Source: JABSOG01 sp041583135 | GTDB lineage: Bacteria; Pseudomonadota; Gammaproteobacteria; Enterobacterales; Alteromonadaceae | Assembly (NCBI GenBank): GCA_041583135.1 | Contig: JBFHGJ010000009.1 | Span: 41,295-105,294 of the forward strand | Reading direction: 5' to 3' | Length of the DNA: 64,000 nt | Shown here: positions 36,985 through 46,218 of the stretch, in pieces | How positions within the stretch are numbered: position 1 is the first letter of the stretch | How the letters are laid out: every line of letters starts with the position of its first letter | Translations under genes and position numbers: made by a program | The notes under the pieces: model-generated | Database searches by the model: none | What the model was told of the DNA's origin: nothing | What the model saw: only the letters and a program-made list of their open reading frames with translations

Positions 36985-37889
36985 GTCTCATCGTTCAATG
37001 TAATGATCTGTCGAAGCAGTTTGGCAGCAAGCACGCCTTAAGAGGTCTCGACTTCGAATTGTATGAAGGGGCGCCGATTGCCTTAGTTGGTCCCAACGGC
37101 GCCGGTAAAACCACCTTATTCAGTATTTTGTGCGGCTATTTACAGCCGACCAAAGGAGAGGTCACGCTGTTCGGCCACCAGCCCGGCAGTTCGGCACTCT
37201 TTGGTAAAGTATCGGCACTGCCCCAAGATGCCCAACTCGACCCAAGGTTTGCCATCGCCAAACAATTGGGCTTTTACGCACAACTTCAAGGGTTTAGCAA
37301 AAAAGCGGCAAGAGCAGAAGCCGAACGAGTCTTGGAGTTGGTAGAGCTTAAAGAAGTGCTCGATGAAAAACCCGGGGCATTAAGTCATGGGATGCGCAAA
37401 AGAGTCACTATCGCTCAGGCGCTTATCGGCACTCCCAAGCTGGTGATGCTCGACGAGCCAACAGCGGGACTCGACCCACGCAACGCCCGCAATATTCGTC
37501 AAATGGTAGCAGAGCTTGCCACCGAAGCGACGTTTATTATCAGCTCTCATAACCTCAACGAGCTTGAACGTTTAAGCCAAACGGTCTTGTGCCTTGAGCA
37601 TGGTAAAATAAGCCAACACTCGGCAATTTCCAGCAAATCTTCAACCGGCTTCTTAACAGTGCAGATGGATGTCGCAGATACGGTTGACCCGACATTAATA
37701 TTTCATAATTTGCCGGGCGTCAGCGCCGTCACCAAACCTCAGCGCAGCGAATATGTGTTGCAGTATGATATGAATGAAAGCCCTGATCTAGACCTGCAAT
37801 TGCTCCGTTGTATTGCCGAAAACGGCTGGAGCTATCATCAGCTGATCAAGGGCAAAACCCTAGAAGAACAGCTGTTTTCAAACGCCTAA
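36981..37889 (+). CDS. ABC transporter ATP-binding protein
   Basis: Cytosolic ATPase of 302 residues that powers the permease just upstream. It has Walker A (GPNGAGKTT), a Q-loop, a signature with the unusual start LSHGMRKRVTIAQAL (usually LSGGQ), Walker B (LVMLDEPTAGLD) and a switch histidine (ISSHNLNE). The ~90-residue C-terminal extension is like that of CcmA/NatA-type exporters. An AAAGGAG ribosome site precedes the ATG inside the permease gene. Its stop overlaps the stop of the convergent pgm gene. Confidence 0.9.
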   Translation: MSLIVQCNDLSKQFGSKHALRGLDFELYEGAPIALVGPNGAGKTTLFSILCGYLQPTKGEVTLFGHQPGSSALFGKVSALPQDAQLDPRFAIAKQLGFYAQLQGFSKKAARAEAERVLELVELKEVLDEKPGALSHGMRKRVTIAQALIGTPKLVMLDEPTAGLDPRNARNIRQMVAELATEATFIISSHNLNELERLSQTVLCLEHGKISQHSAISSKSSTGFLTVQMDVADTVDPTLIFHNLPGVSAVTKPQRSEYVLQYDMNESPDLDLQLLRCIAENGWSYHQLIKGKTLEEQLFSNA

Positions 37890-39529
37890 TCGCCGTTTAG
37901 GATCCCATCGACCAGCGCTTTGGCATGCTTTTCAAGTAATGCCAAATGCGCTTTACCTTTGAAGCTTTCGAGGTAGATCTTATAGAGGTTTTCAGTGCCC
38001 GAAGCTCTAGCAGCAAACCAGCCGCTTGCGGTGACGACCTTAATACCACCAATGCTATGCTCATTGCCCGGCGCCTTGGTATAAATCGCCAATATGTCCT
38101 CACCGGCTAAGGTTTCGGTGGTGATCTTCGTCTCATCAAGCTGTTTGAAGCGTTTCTTTTCGCCATGACTCAGCGGCACATCAATGCGCCGATATATCGG
38201 CGTGCCATGAACAGCGGTCAGCGCCTGATAGCTTTGTTCAGGGTCGATACCGGTCACAGCCAACATTTCTGCCGCCAACAACCCCATAATAAAACCGTCT
38301 TTGTCAGTGCTCCAAACACTACCGTCTTTACGTAGAAAACTCGCCCCAGCGCTGTCTTCACCGGCAAAACCCAAAGTCCCTTTGGTCAGTGCATCGACAA
38401 ACCATTTAAAGCCAACCGGCACCTCAAATACCTCACGACCCAAACGAGCAGCAACCTTATCGACCATAGAGCTGGCCATCAGCGATTTACCCACCCCCAT
38501 AGTTGGCGCCCAGTGACGGTGACGAAACAGATAATCCACCGCAACGGCAAGGTAGTGGTTGGCATGCAGTAAGCCTTTTTTGGTCACTATGCCGTGGCGG
38601 TCGTAATCGGTATCATTCGCTATCGCCACATCAAAGCGCGACTTGGCGGCGATCAGACGTGTCATGGCGTATTCGCTGGAACAATCCATACGAATTTTGC
38701 CGTCTTTATCGAGGCTGATAAATGAAAAGGTCGGGTCGATGCAATCACAGATAAGTTCTATATCAAGCGAGTAGCGTTGAGCTATCAGATCCCAGTAATG
38801 CAGCCCCGCCCCACCCATAGGATCAACCCCAATCTTAATCCCAGCTTTGCTGATCGCCTGCATATCAATAATGTTGTCAAGATCCTCAACATAACCATAG
38901 GCAAAATCACGCTGACACACCAACTTGCTGTCCAGCGCGCTATCAAGACCGGTGCGATTGACATCTTTTAGCTCATCACGCAATAACGCATTGGCCCGCT
39001 GCTCAATCCAGCGAGTGACCGTCACATCCGCAGGACCACCGTTGGTGCCGTTGTATTTAAGGCCGCCGTCTTCTGGGGGGTTATGAGAAGGCGTGATGAC
39101 AATTCCATCGCCAAGGGCATGTTGATGACTGCGGTTGTGTGTCAAAATCGCGTGAGAGATCACCGGTGTCGGCGTATAGCCTCGGTCTTTTTCGATGACC
39201 ACGCTGACATCGTTGGCGATCAGCACCGACAAGACCGAACAAAATGCTGGTTCAGATAAGGCATGAGTATCTTTGCCCAAGAATAAGGGGCCGCTGATGT
39301 TATCCAGTTTGCGCCTGTCGCAAATGGCCTGGGCTATCGCCAGCAAATGAAACTCATTGAAGGTTTTATTGCCCGAGGTGCCGCGATGGCCTGAGGTGCC
39401 AAAGCGCACCTTTTGCTCGGGACAATTGACGACATCAGGCTGCAGTTGATAATAATTGGCTATCAACCTTGGCACGTTGACCAGAAGGTGTTGCGGCGCC
39501 AACTGGCCCGCCAAGGGATGTAACTTCAT
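37886..39529 (-). CDS. pgm: Phosphoglucomutase, alpha-D-glucose-specific
   Basis: Interconverts glucose-1-phosphate and glucose-6-phosphate. The 547-residue protein carries the catalytic phosphoserine loop (TPSHNPPEDGG), the metal-binding DTDYDRHG and the sugar-binding GEDSAGASF segment, and the phosphate-binding RASGTENLYKIY near the C terminus. The length matches E. coli Pgm (546). It lies 22 bases after seqA on the same strand, the E. coli order (seqA-pgm), so they are probably co-transcribed. Confidence 0.97.
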   Translation of the reverse strand: MKLHPLAGQLAPQHLLVNVPRLIANYYQLQPDVVNCPEQKVRFGTSGHRGTSGNKTFNEFHLLAIAQAICDRRKLDNISGPLFLGKDTHALSEPAFCSVLSVLIANDVSVVIEKDRGYTPTPVISHAILTHNRSHQHALGDGIVITPSHNPPEDGGLKYNGTNGGPADVTVTRWIEQRANALLRDELKDVNRTGLDSALDSKLVCQRDFAYGYVEDLDNIIDMQAISKAGIKIGVDPMGGAGLHYWDLIAQRYSLDIELICDCIDPTFSFISLDKDGKIRMDCSSEYAMTRLIAAKSRFDVAIANDTDYDRHGIVTKKGLLHANHYLAVAVDYLFRHRHWAPTMGVGKSLMASSMVDKVAARLGREVFEVPVGFKWFVDALTKGTLGFAGEDSAGASFLRKDGSVWSTDKDGFIMGLLAAEMLAVTGIDPEQSYQALTAVHGTPIYRRIDVPLSHGEKKRFKQLDETKITTETLAGEDILAIYTKAPGNEHSIGGIKVVTASGWFAARASGTENLYKIYLESFKGKAHLALLEKHAKALVDGILNGD

Positions 39530-39551
39530 TTACGCCTGTTGTCCGCCGTGT

Positions 39552-40286
39552 TTAAATCTTAGCAGCCAGTATACGTAAATCCGACTCACTATAGCCAAGC
39601 ATTTTCGCCACTTCACTTAGCATCCATTTTTTCCGTGACGTATTGTTGTTGGTGATCACCCAAAATGGCGTATGACCGATACGCTTAGGATTGGTACTAC
39701 TGCCAGATTGTAGCAACACTTCTTTGTTGTCGGCAAAATACAACCTGTCGCGCCCTTTGATCTCAACAACTCCGGCAAAGCTGTCACCATGACGCTGCTC
39801 AAGCGCTTGAAGAATATACAAAAAACGACCGACAGCACCATGCTGGTTAGGTAAGTCCTGCAAGCTCAATTGAGCCAGTTTTTCGCTGGGCGTCAATTGT
39901 GCTACCGCCTCGGCCTCTTTTTGATCTGCCGGACTTGGCTTACGACCGGGCAACTTGCGTGGCTTTTTGACGGTGGTAGCAGCTTTTGTCGGCGCTTCGG
40001 TATCATTTGCCTCTAGCGCTGACTCGGCAAAATTCTGCTCGGGCTGCGCCGCCGCAGGCGTTTCACTTTCTGCGCTATGTGTAGTAGATGGCACGACAAC
40101 AGCCGCATCTTCAATCAGCTGCGCACTTTCGGCGGTCGCAACACTTTGCGCGGCGGCCGATACCGGCTGTCTAAGGGGATCAAAGCCTAATAGACGACGC
40201 AAGATACTTGATGCCGGTTCACCGATCTTTTCCGTTTTACTGGCAATGTAATGGTATAACTCGTCATCAACTTCAATAATTTTCAT
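39552..40286 (-). CDS. seqA: Replication initiation negative regulator SeqA, with long linker
   Basis: Binds hemimethylated GATC sites, sequesters oriC and organises new DNA. The N-terminal oligomerisation part begins MKIIEVDDELYHYIASKTEKIG. The C-terminal DNA-binding part contains RLYFADNKEVLLQSG and TPFWVITNNNTSRKKWML. The protein is 244 residues against 181 in E. coli; the extra ~60 form an Ala/Glu/Thr-rich linker between the two modules (about 40-125). The ATG at 40286 fits the family start; the longer frame to 40358 has no support. It is divergent from ybfF, as in E. coli. Confidence 0.95.
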   Translation of the reverse strand: MKIIEVDDELYHYIASKTEKIGEPASSILRRLLGFDPLRQPVSAAAQSVATAESAQLIEDAAVVVPSTTHSAESETPAAAQPEQNFAESALEANDTEAPTKAATTVKKPRKLPGRKPSPADQKEAEAVAQLTPSEKLAQLSLQDLPNQHGAVGRFLYILQALEQRHGDSFAGVVEIKGRDRLYFADNKEVLLQSGSSTNPKRIGHTPFWVITNNNTSRKKWMLSEVAKMLGYSESDLRILAAKI

Positions 40287-40427
40287 GAACGGCCTTTTCG
40301 GTTTAAAGCAATCAGTGTAAAAGGCGGTATTATACAAACTTGTTTTTGCACAACTCAATCCTTGCGTTGATTATTCTATCCGCTCGGTGCAAAATTGCGC
40401 GAAACACCACGACCGACAGAGAAAAAT

Positions 40428-41201
40428 ATGTCACTTTATTACCATCGTGATGGTCAACCAGCCGAGTCTGCCCCCACCGTTGTCTTACTACATGGTCTGT
40501 TTGGCAGCTATGACAATCTCGGTGTTGTCGCTCGCGCCTTATATACCGACTTTGATGTGATCTCGGTAGATTTACCCAATCACGGCCGCAGCCCGCGCTC
40601 TAGTGAGTTCAACTACGCCAGCATGAGCCAAAATCTGCTGGCGTTGTTAGATGAACTTGAGGTAGAACAATTTGCCCTGCTAGGGCATTCAATGGGTGGC
40701 AAAGTAGCGATGCAACTGGCCATCGACCACCCTGAGCGAGTGAGCAAATTAATCGTTGCCGATATCGCGCCTGTGGCTTATGAGCCTAAGCACAATGAGG
40801 TGATAGAGGCTTTGAATCAGGTTGATCTCAGCAGCATTACAGGTCGCAAAGATGCCGATACCTGTTTGGCCCAGTATATATCCGAAGCGGGTGTCAGAAG
40901 TTTCTTATTGAAATCGCTGTTTCGTGATGACCTTGGCTTTCACTGGCGCTTTGACCTTAAGCTGATCACCCAGTGCTACCCAGAGGTCGCCAAAGGACTC
41001 AATGGCAACGGACATTACCTCGGGCCAACCATTTTTATCAAAGGTGGTGATTCGAACTATATAACGGCCGAGCATAAAGCGCTGATCACTCAATACTTCC
41101 CAAATAGTAAAGCGCACATCATCAGTGATGCCGGTCATTGGTTACATGCGCAAAAGCCCGAGCACTTTAATCGCATTGCGGCGCGTTTTTTATTGAGTTA
41201 G
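40428..41201 (+). CDS. ybfF: Alpha/beta-hydrolase esterase YbfF
   Basis: Cytosolic esterase of 257 residues. The oxyanion segment is VVLLHGLFGSYDNL, the nucleophile elbow is GHSMGG, and the catalytic histidine is near the end (ISDAGHWLHAQ). It matches E. coli YbfF in length and context, divergent from seqA and upstream of ybfE-fldA-fur. The ATG at 40428 (MSLYYHRDGQP) is preferred to an upstream TTG. Physiological substrate unknown. Confidence 0.92.
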   Translation: MSLYYHRDGQPAESAPTVVLLHGLFGSYDNLGVVARALYTDFDVISVDLPNHGRSPRSSEFNYASMSQNLLALLDELEVEQFALLGHSMGGKVAMQLAIDHPERVSKLIVADIAPVAYEPKHNEVIEALNQVDLSSITGRKDADTCLAQYISEAGVRSFLLKSLFRDDLGFHWRFDLKLITQCYPEVAKGLNGNGHYLGPTIFIKGGDSNYITAEHKALITQYFPNSKAHIISDAGHWLHAQKPEHFNRIAARFLLS

Positions 41202-41224
41202 CACATTAAATTTTTGCCAATCTA

Positions 41225-41274
41225 TGCTATACTACGCGCCGTTTTTTCATCGGGACGAAGTTTGTTCGCCCGAT
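41225..41274 (+). promoter_or_regulatory. Extended -10 promoter and leader hairpin before ybfE
   Basis: TGCTATACT (41225-41233) is a good extended -10 element. Downstream, ATCGGG-A-CGAA with its complement (41249-41274) forms a leader hairpin. No LexA box was seen, although the E. coli homologue is reported to be LexA-regulated. Confidence 0.5.
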
Positions 41275-41307
41275 AGCGTAAGTAAGCGGTAGATAAAGGG
41301 TCTTCCA

Positions 41308-41607
41308 TTGACAAAAACAGCGGTAATTGCAAATAACAAGCTCGACAGAACGACGATCGATTTGTTTGAGACTGAACGGCGTCCGGGGCGCCCGAAAACC
41401 AACCCTTACCCCCGCGAAGTGCAGTTAAAGCACAACAAGAGAAATCAATTGAAGCGCGATAAGGCCAATGGGATTAAGCGCATCGAATTTAAGGTCTCAA
41501 GTCACCTGTTCGATGCCCTCAATGAAACCGCCAAGCAGCGGTCGGTCAGCCGTTCAGAGCTCATTGAAAGTATTTTATCTTCTGCTGTCGGCGCGGTGCA
41601 GAATTAG
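41308..41607 (+). CDS. ybfE: YbfE-like DNA-binding protein
   Basis: A 99-residue basic protein with a C-terminal ribbon-helix-helix-like segment (KVSSHLFDALNETAKQRSVSRSELIESIL) and an N-terminal basic ERRPGRPKTNPYPREVQL. It matches YbfE, annotated in E. coli as LexA-regulated. The start is TTG at 41308 with AAGGG about 8 bases upstream; no ATG gives the conserved N terminus. The next gene is fldA, 25 bases away, so the two form an operon. Confidence 0.9.
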   Translation: MTKTAVIANNKLDRTTIDLFETERRPGRPKTNPYPREVQLKHNKRNQLKRDKANGIKRIEFKVSSHLFDALNETAKQRSVSRSELIESILSSAVGAVQN

Positions 41608-41632
41608 TTTTATTAAATTTTAGGGGATTAAA

Positions 41633-42157
41633 ATGGCGAGTGTAGGCATCTTTTTTGGTAGTGATACCGGCAACACGGAGCATGTAGCGAAGCTGATCCA
41701 AAAGGAACTGGGCAAGCAAATGTGCGATGTCCATGATATCGCCAAAAGCTCGAAAGAGCAGATAGCCGATTTTGACTTATTGTTGTTCGGCATTCCAACC
41801 TGGTATTACGGTGAAGCTCAGTGCGATTGGGACGACTTTTTCCCAGAACTGGAGCAAATCGACTTTACCGACAAACTGGTGGCCATTTTTGGCTGTGGCG
41901 ACCAAGAAGATTACGCCGAGTATTTCTTAGATGCTATGGGCATGGTGCGTGACATCGTAGAAGCCAAAGGCGCGATTTTGGTTGGCGCTTGGTCAACCGA
42001 AGGTTATGACTTTGAAGCGTCTAAAGGCATGGCAGATGACGATCATTTTGTCGGCTTGGGTATTGACGAAGACAGACAACCAGAGCTAACCGAAAAACGC
42101 GTTAAGCAATGGTGTGCGCAGGTCTATGAAGAAATGTGCCTCGCCGAACTTGCCTAA
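41633..42157 (+). CDS. fldA: Flavodoxin I
   Basis: Long-chain FMN electron-transfer protein of 174 residues. The phosphate loop is FGSDTGNTEHVA, and aromatic residues of the FMN site lie in PTWYYGEAQCDWDDF and GCGDQEDYAEYF. E. coli FldA is 176 residues. The ybfE-fldA-fur order is conserved in enterobacteria. A strong terminator follows, so fur has a separate promoter here. Confidence 0.96.
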   Translation: MASVGIFFGSDTGNTEHVAKLIQKELGKQMCDVHDIAKSSKEQIADFDLLLFGIPTWYYGEAQCDWDDFFPELEQIDFTDKLVAIFGCGDQEDYAEYFLDAMGMVRDIVEAKGAILVGAWSTEGYDFEASKGMADDDHFVGLGIDEDRQPELTEKRVKQWCAQVYEEMCLAELA

Positions 42158-42176
42158 GCAGTTCAACTGACAACTC

Positions 42177-42199
42177 AAGGGCCTCAGTTTGAGGCCCTT
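42177..42199 (+). terminator. Terminator after fldA
   Basis: A 10-bp stem AAGGGCCTCA with its complement and a 3-base loop is followed by TTTTCATT. Confidence 0.88.
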
Positions 42200-42561
42200 T
42201 TTCATTGACCTTTTCACTGAGTTGAACCTAGCCCCCCTTGTTGCTGTTACACACTTCCATTTAAGTGATTGCAATTCAAAAAAGCACCTATCATCATGAA
42301 TATTGAACGCAAACATAGCTTTCTCTATTTCGAATGCTTAGACAAAAACCCTACAAAACTCATTGATTTATATCTTCTTCGATGACAACCCTTAGGGGCA
42401 AAATATCACCATAAAGCCCCGATTGGGGAATATCGCGACATTTAATTGCCAATTTACTGCGGACTTTGTCGGCTTTTGCCTATCAACTGAGCGCGTATAG
42501 CTTTATAATGTCGGCTCAAATTTACGTATTATTTTTAAGCAATGAATCAATTGGGTTGCCA
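42200..42561. other. Upstream region of fur
   Basis: About 360 bases with no supported gene. A TATAAT at 42504-42509 is the best -10 candidate for fur. Short inverted repeats GGGGC/GCCCC and CCCC-GATT-GGGG occur at 42395-42428. No clear Fur box (GATAATGATAATCATTATC-like) was found. Confidence 0.45.
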
Positions 42562-42999
42562 ATGCCAGACAACAACCAAGAATTAAAAAACGCCGGACTT
42601 AAGGTTACTTTGCCCCGAGTGAAGATCCTTGAGATTTTACAAAAACCAGACAATCAGCACATCAGCGCTGAAGACGTTTACAAGATCTTGCTCGAACAAA
42701 ACGAAGAGATTGGTCTTGCCACCGTCTACCGAGTATTAAACCAATTCGATGACGCAGGCATCGTCACACGCCATCATTTTGAAGGCGGTAAATCGGTTTT
42801 TGAACTCACCGGTAAACATCATCATGATCACTTGGTTTGCCTCCACTGCGGCAAGGTGGTGGAATTCGAAAACGAAGTTATCGAACAGGCTCAACGCCAA
42901 GTCGCCAAAGAAAATGGCATCAAACTCACCCACCACAGCCTTTATCTCTACGGCGAATGTGAAGATAGAGAAGCCTGCGAAGCATTTAAGAACAACTAA
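42562..42999 (+). CDS. fur: Ferric uptake regulator
   Basis: Iron-dependent repressor of 145 residues. The winged-helix part (LKVTLPRVKILEIL, GLATVYRVLNQFDDAGIV) precedes the metal-binding domain with GKHHHDHLVCLHCGKVVEFE, which supplies histidines and the structural-zinc CxxC; a further Cys pair sits in CEDREAC. The ATG at 42562 (MPDNNQELKNAG) matches Fur starts; the longer frame to 42466 spans the predicted promoter and is rejected. Confidence 0.96.
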   Translation: MPDNNQELKNAGLKVTLPRVKILEILQKPDNQHISAEDVYKILLEQNEEIGLATVYRVLNQFDDAGIVTRHHFEGGKSVFELTGKHHHDHLVCLHCGKVVEFENEVIEQAQRQVAKENGIKLTHHSLYLYGECEDREACEAFKNN

Positions 43000-43012
43000 A
43001 ACATAAAACCCC

Positions 43013-43037
43013 AACACCATTGTCGGGGTGTTATTTT
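43013..43037 (+). terminator. Terminator after fur
   Basis: AACACC/GGTGTT stem with an 8-base loop followed by ATTTTT, 14 bases after the fur stop. Confidence 0.65.
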
Positions 43038-43048
43038 TAGCTGTAATA

Positions 43049-43075
43049 CAAAGGGCGACATAATGTCGCCCTTTG
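43049..43075. terminator. Bidirectional terminator between fur and glnS
   Basis: A 12-bp stem CAAAGGGCGACA with its complement and a 3-base loop. It lies 39 bases past the glnS stop on the opposite strand and backs up the fur terminator. Confidence 0.75.
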
Positions 43076-43114
43076 TTATTTAAAGTGTTATTTCAAGTCG
43101 CCGTTTAAGCGCAC

Positions 43115-44770
43115 TTACTTATCCCAAGTATCACGCAAACCGATGGTTTGGTTAAACACTAAGCCTTCATGGTCATGATTGTCTTTGCAGAAATAACCGA
43201 TACGCTCAAATTGATAAGCCTTTTCAGGGGCTGCATCTGCCAGTGAACTTTCAAGATAGGCCTTTTTCACCACTTTCAATGAATCAGGATTGATAACGGT
43301 ATGAAAGTCCTCTGCTGCGGCCGGGTTAGGCACAGAGAACAAACGGTCATAAAGGCGTACCTCTGCCTCAACATTGTCGTTGGCATGAACCCAGTGGATC
43401 ACGCCTTTGACTTTACGGCCATCAGCAGGTGCTTTACCAAGGGTATCCGGGTCGTAAGTACAATAAACGGTAGTGACGTTGCCATCGGCATCTTTGTCCA
43501 CTCGTTCAGCCTTGACTACGTAGGCATTTCTAAGGCGTACTTCTTTGCCCAATACCAAGCGCTTAAATTTCTTGTTGGCTTCTTCTTTAAAGTCTTCCGC
43601 TTCGATGAAGACTTCACGACCAAACGGCAACTGGCGCGCCCCCATATCTTCACGATTTGGATGATTGGGCGAGTTGACCTGCTCGACTTGACCCTCTGGA
43701 TAGTTCTCTATCACCAATTTGATTGGGTCAAGCACGGCCATTGCCCGCGGCGCATTGTCGTTGAGATCTTCGCGAATACAAGCTTCAAGCATACCGATCT
43801 CAACCATGTTGTCCTGTTTGGTTACGCCGATACGCTTACAAAACTCACGAATCGATTCTGGCGTATAACCACGGCGACGTAATCCGGCAATGGTCGGCAT
43901 ACGCGGGTCATCCCAACCATCGACAATTTTTTCTTCGACTAACAGGCCAAGTTTGCGCTTACTCATCAAGGTATACTCAAGATTGAGCCTTGAAAACTCG
44001 GTCTGCTCAGGTCTTGCCTCAATGGTGATGTTATCGAGAACCCAATCGTATAAACGACGGTTGTCTTGGAATTCCAAAGTACACAAAGAATGGGTGATCC
44101 CCTCAATGGCATCTGAAATACAATGGGTAAAGTCATACATCGGATAGATGCACCACTTATCGCCAGTTTGATGATGGGCGATATGCTTAATACGATAAAT
44201 GATAGGGTCGCGCATACACATAAACGACGAACTCATATCGATTTTGGCACGCAATGAACACTCGCCATCTTTGAACTCACCGTTTTTCATTTTTTCAAAC
44301 AAAGCCAGGTTTTCTTCAACCGAAGTATCACGGTATGGGCTATTCTTACCCGGTTCGGTCAACGTGCCACGATATTCACGCATCTGCTCAGGTGTTAAGA
44401 AACAGACAAAGGCAAGGCCCTTGCTGATAAGCTCAACGGCATACTGATAGAGTTGATCGAAATAATTGGAGGAATAACGCACCTCACCACTCCATTGAAA
44501 ACCAAGCCATTTAACATCCTGCTGAATCGAATTAACAAAGTCGATGTCTTCTTTGGCCGGGTTGGTATCGTCAAATCGCAAGTTGCACTGGCCTTGGTAA
44601 TCTTCGGCAATGCCGAAGTTCAGGCAGATAGACTTGGCATGACCGATATGCAGGTAACCGTTAGGCTCTGGTGGGAAGCGAGTTTGCACAGATTGATGTT
44701 TGCCCGAGGCAAGATCGTTATCGATCATTTGACGAATAAAGTTGCTGGGGCTTTTCTCTGTGTCTGTCAT
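43115..44770 (-). CDS. glnS: Glutaminyl-tRNA synthetase
   Basis: Class I synthetase that charges tRNA-Gln directly. Signatures are the HIGH-type motif ([15 protein letters not shown]), the Asp/Asn substrate segment [16 protein letters not shown] and the KMSKS equivalent MSKRKL. The length of 551 matches E. coli (554). It is a gene of proteobacterial/eukaryotic type, as expected here. Confidence 0.98.
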   Translation of the reverse strand: MTDTEKSPSNFIRQMIDNDLASGKHQSVQTRFPPEPNGYLHIGHAKSICLNFGIAEDYQGQCNLRFDDTNPAKEDIDFVNSIQQDVKWLGFQWSGEVRYSSNYFDQLYQYAVELISKGLAFVCFLTPEQMREYRGTLTEPGKNSPYRDTSVEENLALFEKMKNGEFKDGECSLRAKIDMSSSFMCMRDPIIYRIKHIAHHQTGDKWCIYPMYDFTHCISDAIEGITHSLCTLEFQDNRRLYDWVLDNITIEARPEQTEFSRLNLEYTLMSKRKLGLLVEEKIVDGWDDPRMPTIAGLRRRGYTPESIREFCKRIGVTKQDNMVEIGMLEACIREDLNDNAPRAMAVLDPIKLVIENYPEGQVEQVNSPNHPNREDMGARQLPFGREVFIEAEDFKEEANKKFKRLVLGKEVRLRNAYVVKAERVDKDADGNVTTVYCTYDPDTLGKAPADGRKVKGVIHWVHANDNVEAEVRLYDRLFSVPNPAAAEDFHTVINPDSLKVVKKAYLESSLADAAPEKAYQFERIGYFCKDNHDHEGLVFNQTIGLRDTWDK

Positions 44771-44899
44771 TTAGTGTTATCCTCTACGCTTTGGAATATC
44801 CTGATGGCTTTTTCTCAAGCCATCATTACCTCAAGCGATGGATTATAGCACTAACTGTTTTAACGAATATAGCGCAAAGTTGACGGTTTTTTACATCTG

Positions 44900-45601
44900 C
44901 TACAGACTCCCGAGCAATGAATCTCGATTGATATGCAACCTTGTCAGCTGCTTTTCTATTTCCCTTTCATTGTCGCTAAATTTAATGCCAACCTGCATTT
45001 GTCCTTGATACATTCTTTGCGAGCGGATCTCACCGGGAAAACGAATGACCGGACATTGCGGATCGTCCCCTAGCAAGAAATCAACACTTTTGTAGTTCAC
45101 CCCCTTGGCCCCTTTAGGCAGGTCAAAACAGAAACGACAACCGCCCAGCGATACATCTTTCATACATCCGCTAAACACTTCACAACCGCTGGCGCCGGCA
45201 TTGAAAACAGTACCGCTAATACAGGTCGATAGCCTTGGATACTTACGCAACTCGCAGCTTTCAATGACTTTAGGAAAAGACAGAAAAATAAAGTCATAAG
45301 GATGGGTCATGCACGATTCAATAGCGCTCTTAAATGCAAGGCATTTACCTTCTTCACCTTCTAGCAGTAAACGAATAATGGCCTGAGCGCCGCTGATCAG
45401 CATATTGCTTTGAAATTGTTTTCGCACATCGATTGGCAGTGCAACCAGTAGATAATTACCCACTTCATAACCGATTAGGTGAGTGCCAAAACGTAAATCG
45501 GCAGCCCCTTTAACCTCAATGGTAACCGGAGTACCAGGCCTGAGTTTCTTAATATACAAAGGCGAGTGTTGGCGGGTCTGATAAAATGTCAATGCTTCCA
45601 T
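44900..45601 (-). CDS. PilZ-domain protein, YcgR-like layout
   Basis: A 233-residue cytosolic protein with two parts. The N-terminal ~105 residues resemble a YcgR/PilZN domain (GTPVTIEVKGAADLRFG, YEVGNYLLVALP). The C-terminal PilZ domain has both c-di-GMP contacts, RKYPR and DVSLGG. Six cysteines around the PilZ part are unusual. YcgR-type proteins brake the flagellar motor; this role is an inference, as no flagellar gene is near. I chose the ATG at 45601 because GGGGGA lies about 5 bases upstream; the track-length frame extends to 45640. Confidence 0.85.
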   Translation of the reverse strand: MEALTFYQTRQHSPLYIKKLRPGTPVTIEVKGAADLRFGTHLIGYEVGNYLLVALPIDVRKQFQSNMLISGAQAIIRLLLEGEEGKCLAFKSAIESCMTHPYDFIFLSFPKVIESCELRKYPRLSTCISGTVFNAGASGCEVFSGCMKDVSLGGCRFCFDLPKGAKGVNYKSVDFLLGDDPQCPVIRFPGEIRSQRMYQGQMQVGIKFSDNEREIEKQLTRLHINRDSLLGSL

Positions 45602-45943
45602 AGCTTCCCCCAAGAGACGATTTGAGGGAAAAACGAACACACTTTAGTGCAATTTAAGCGTACTAACATAACTACCTCCTGATGACATCAGCTTGTTAGA
45701 AATTGCTCAAATTCTGTATCGGCCCGTCCCTCCTTTGCCTTTAGCATAAAATATCAAATTTATTGAAATAAAATGCTAAAGTAAGAGTTTTCAAGCGGTT
45801 AAAAAACCGACAGAAAAATATTTTTTTGAATTTACCTTATATAAGGTATTCCCGTTTTTAAAAAGTCTGCGTATGATTTGTACCGAGCTGGACAAACAGG
45901 TCCGCTCGATACAATTAATAATGAGTTTTTAAGGAAAGTAATA
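45602..45943. other. Regulatory region before the small secreted protein
   Basis: 342 bases without a gene. It contains the palindrome at 45833-45848, a possible -10 TATGAT (45872-45877) and a 5' leader hairpin at 45884-45908 (CGAGC-T-GGAC, loop AAACAG, GTCC-GCTCG). It also holds the promoter of the PilZ gene on the other strand. Confidence 0.5.
45833..45848. promoter_or_regulatory. Perfect 16-bp palindrome
   Basis: TACCTTATATAAGGTA sits about 25 bases upstream of the candidate -10 of the small secreted gene, overlapping the -35 zone. It is a candidate operator for an unknown dimeric regulator. Confidence 0.55.
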
Positions 45944-46165
45944 ATGAAAAAATTGTTAAACAAAAAAGTGATCGCCGCTTCTGTTTTAGCTATGGCTACC
46001 ATTGCAGGTGCAGCTTCAGCCCGATTGTCTTACGAAACTGAGTTTACTTACTACGATGACAATGGCGCAATGATCGGCAGTCGTTTACACGCTTGTAACG
46101 GCAGCGTATACACTTGGGGTACGACCAGCGACAACTACGACATCGTTCGCGACCGTTGCTTCTAA
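45944..46165 (+). CDS. Small secreted two-cysteine protein (DUF6289-like)
   Basis: A 73-residue precursor. Residues 1-26 form a signal peptide (KKVIAASVLAMATIAGAASA). The mature ~47 residues begin RLSYETEFTYYDDNGAMIG and have just two cysteines (HACNGS and a C-terminal RDRCF) that could pair. The layout is like DUF6289 short exported proteins of unknown function; this family call is from memory and tentative. AAGGAA lies 7 bases before the ATG, and a good terminator follows. The gene stands alone, with an operator-like palindrome and leader hairpin upstream, so it is probably tightly regulated. Confidence 0.75.
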   Translation: MKKLLNKKVIAASVLAMATIAGAASARLSYETEFTYYDDNGAMIGSRLHACNGSVYTWGTTSDNYDIVRDRCF

Positions 46166-46192
46166 TACTCAAAAGTCAGTAACGAATTCTTC

Positions 46193-46218
46193 AATGCCCG
46201 CACCATGCGGGCATTTTT
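46193..46218 (+). terminator. Terminator after the small secreted protein
   Basis: A 9-bp stem AATGCCCGC with its complement and a 5-base loop, followed by TTTTT. Confidence 0.88.

Noticed and set aside
41202..41307. LexA (SOS) box upstream of ybfE
   Set aside because: Expected from the E. coli annotation of YbfE as LexA-regulated, but no CTGT-N8-ACAG pattern is present in this gap.
42200..42561. Fur autoregulatory box upstream of fur
   Set aside because: No sequence close to the 19-bp Fur consensus was found by eye; a matrix scan could still find a weak one.
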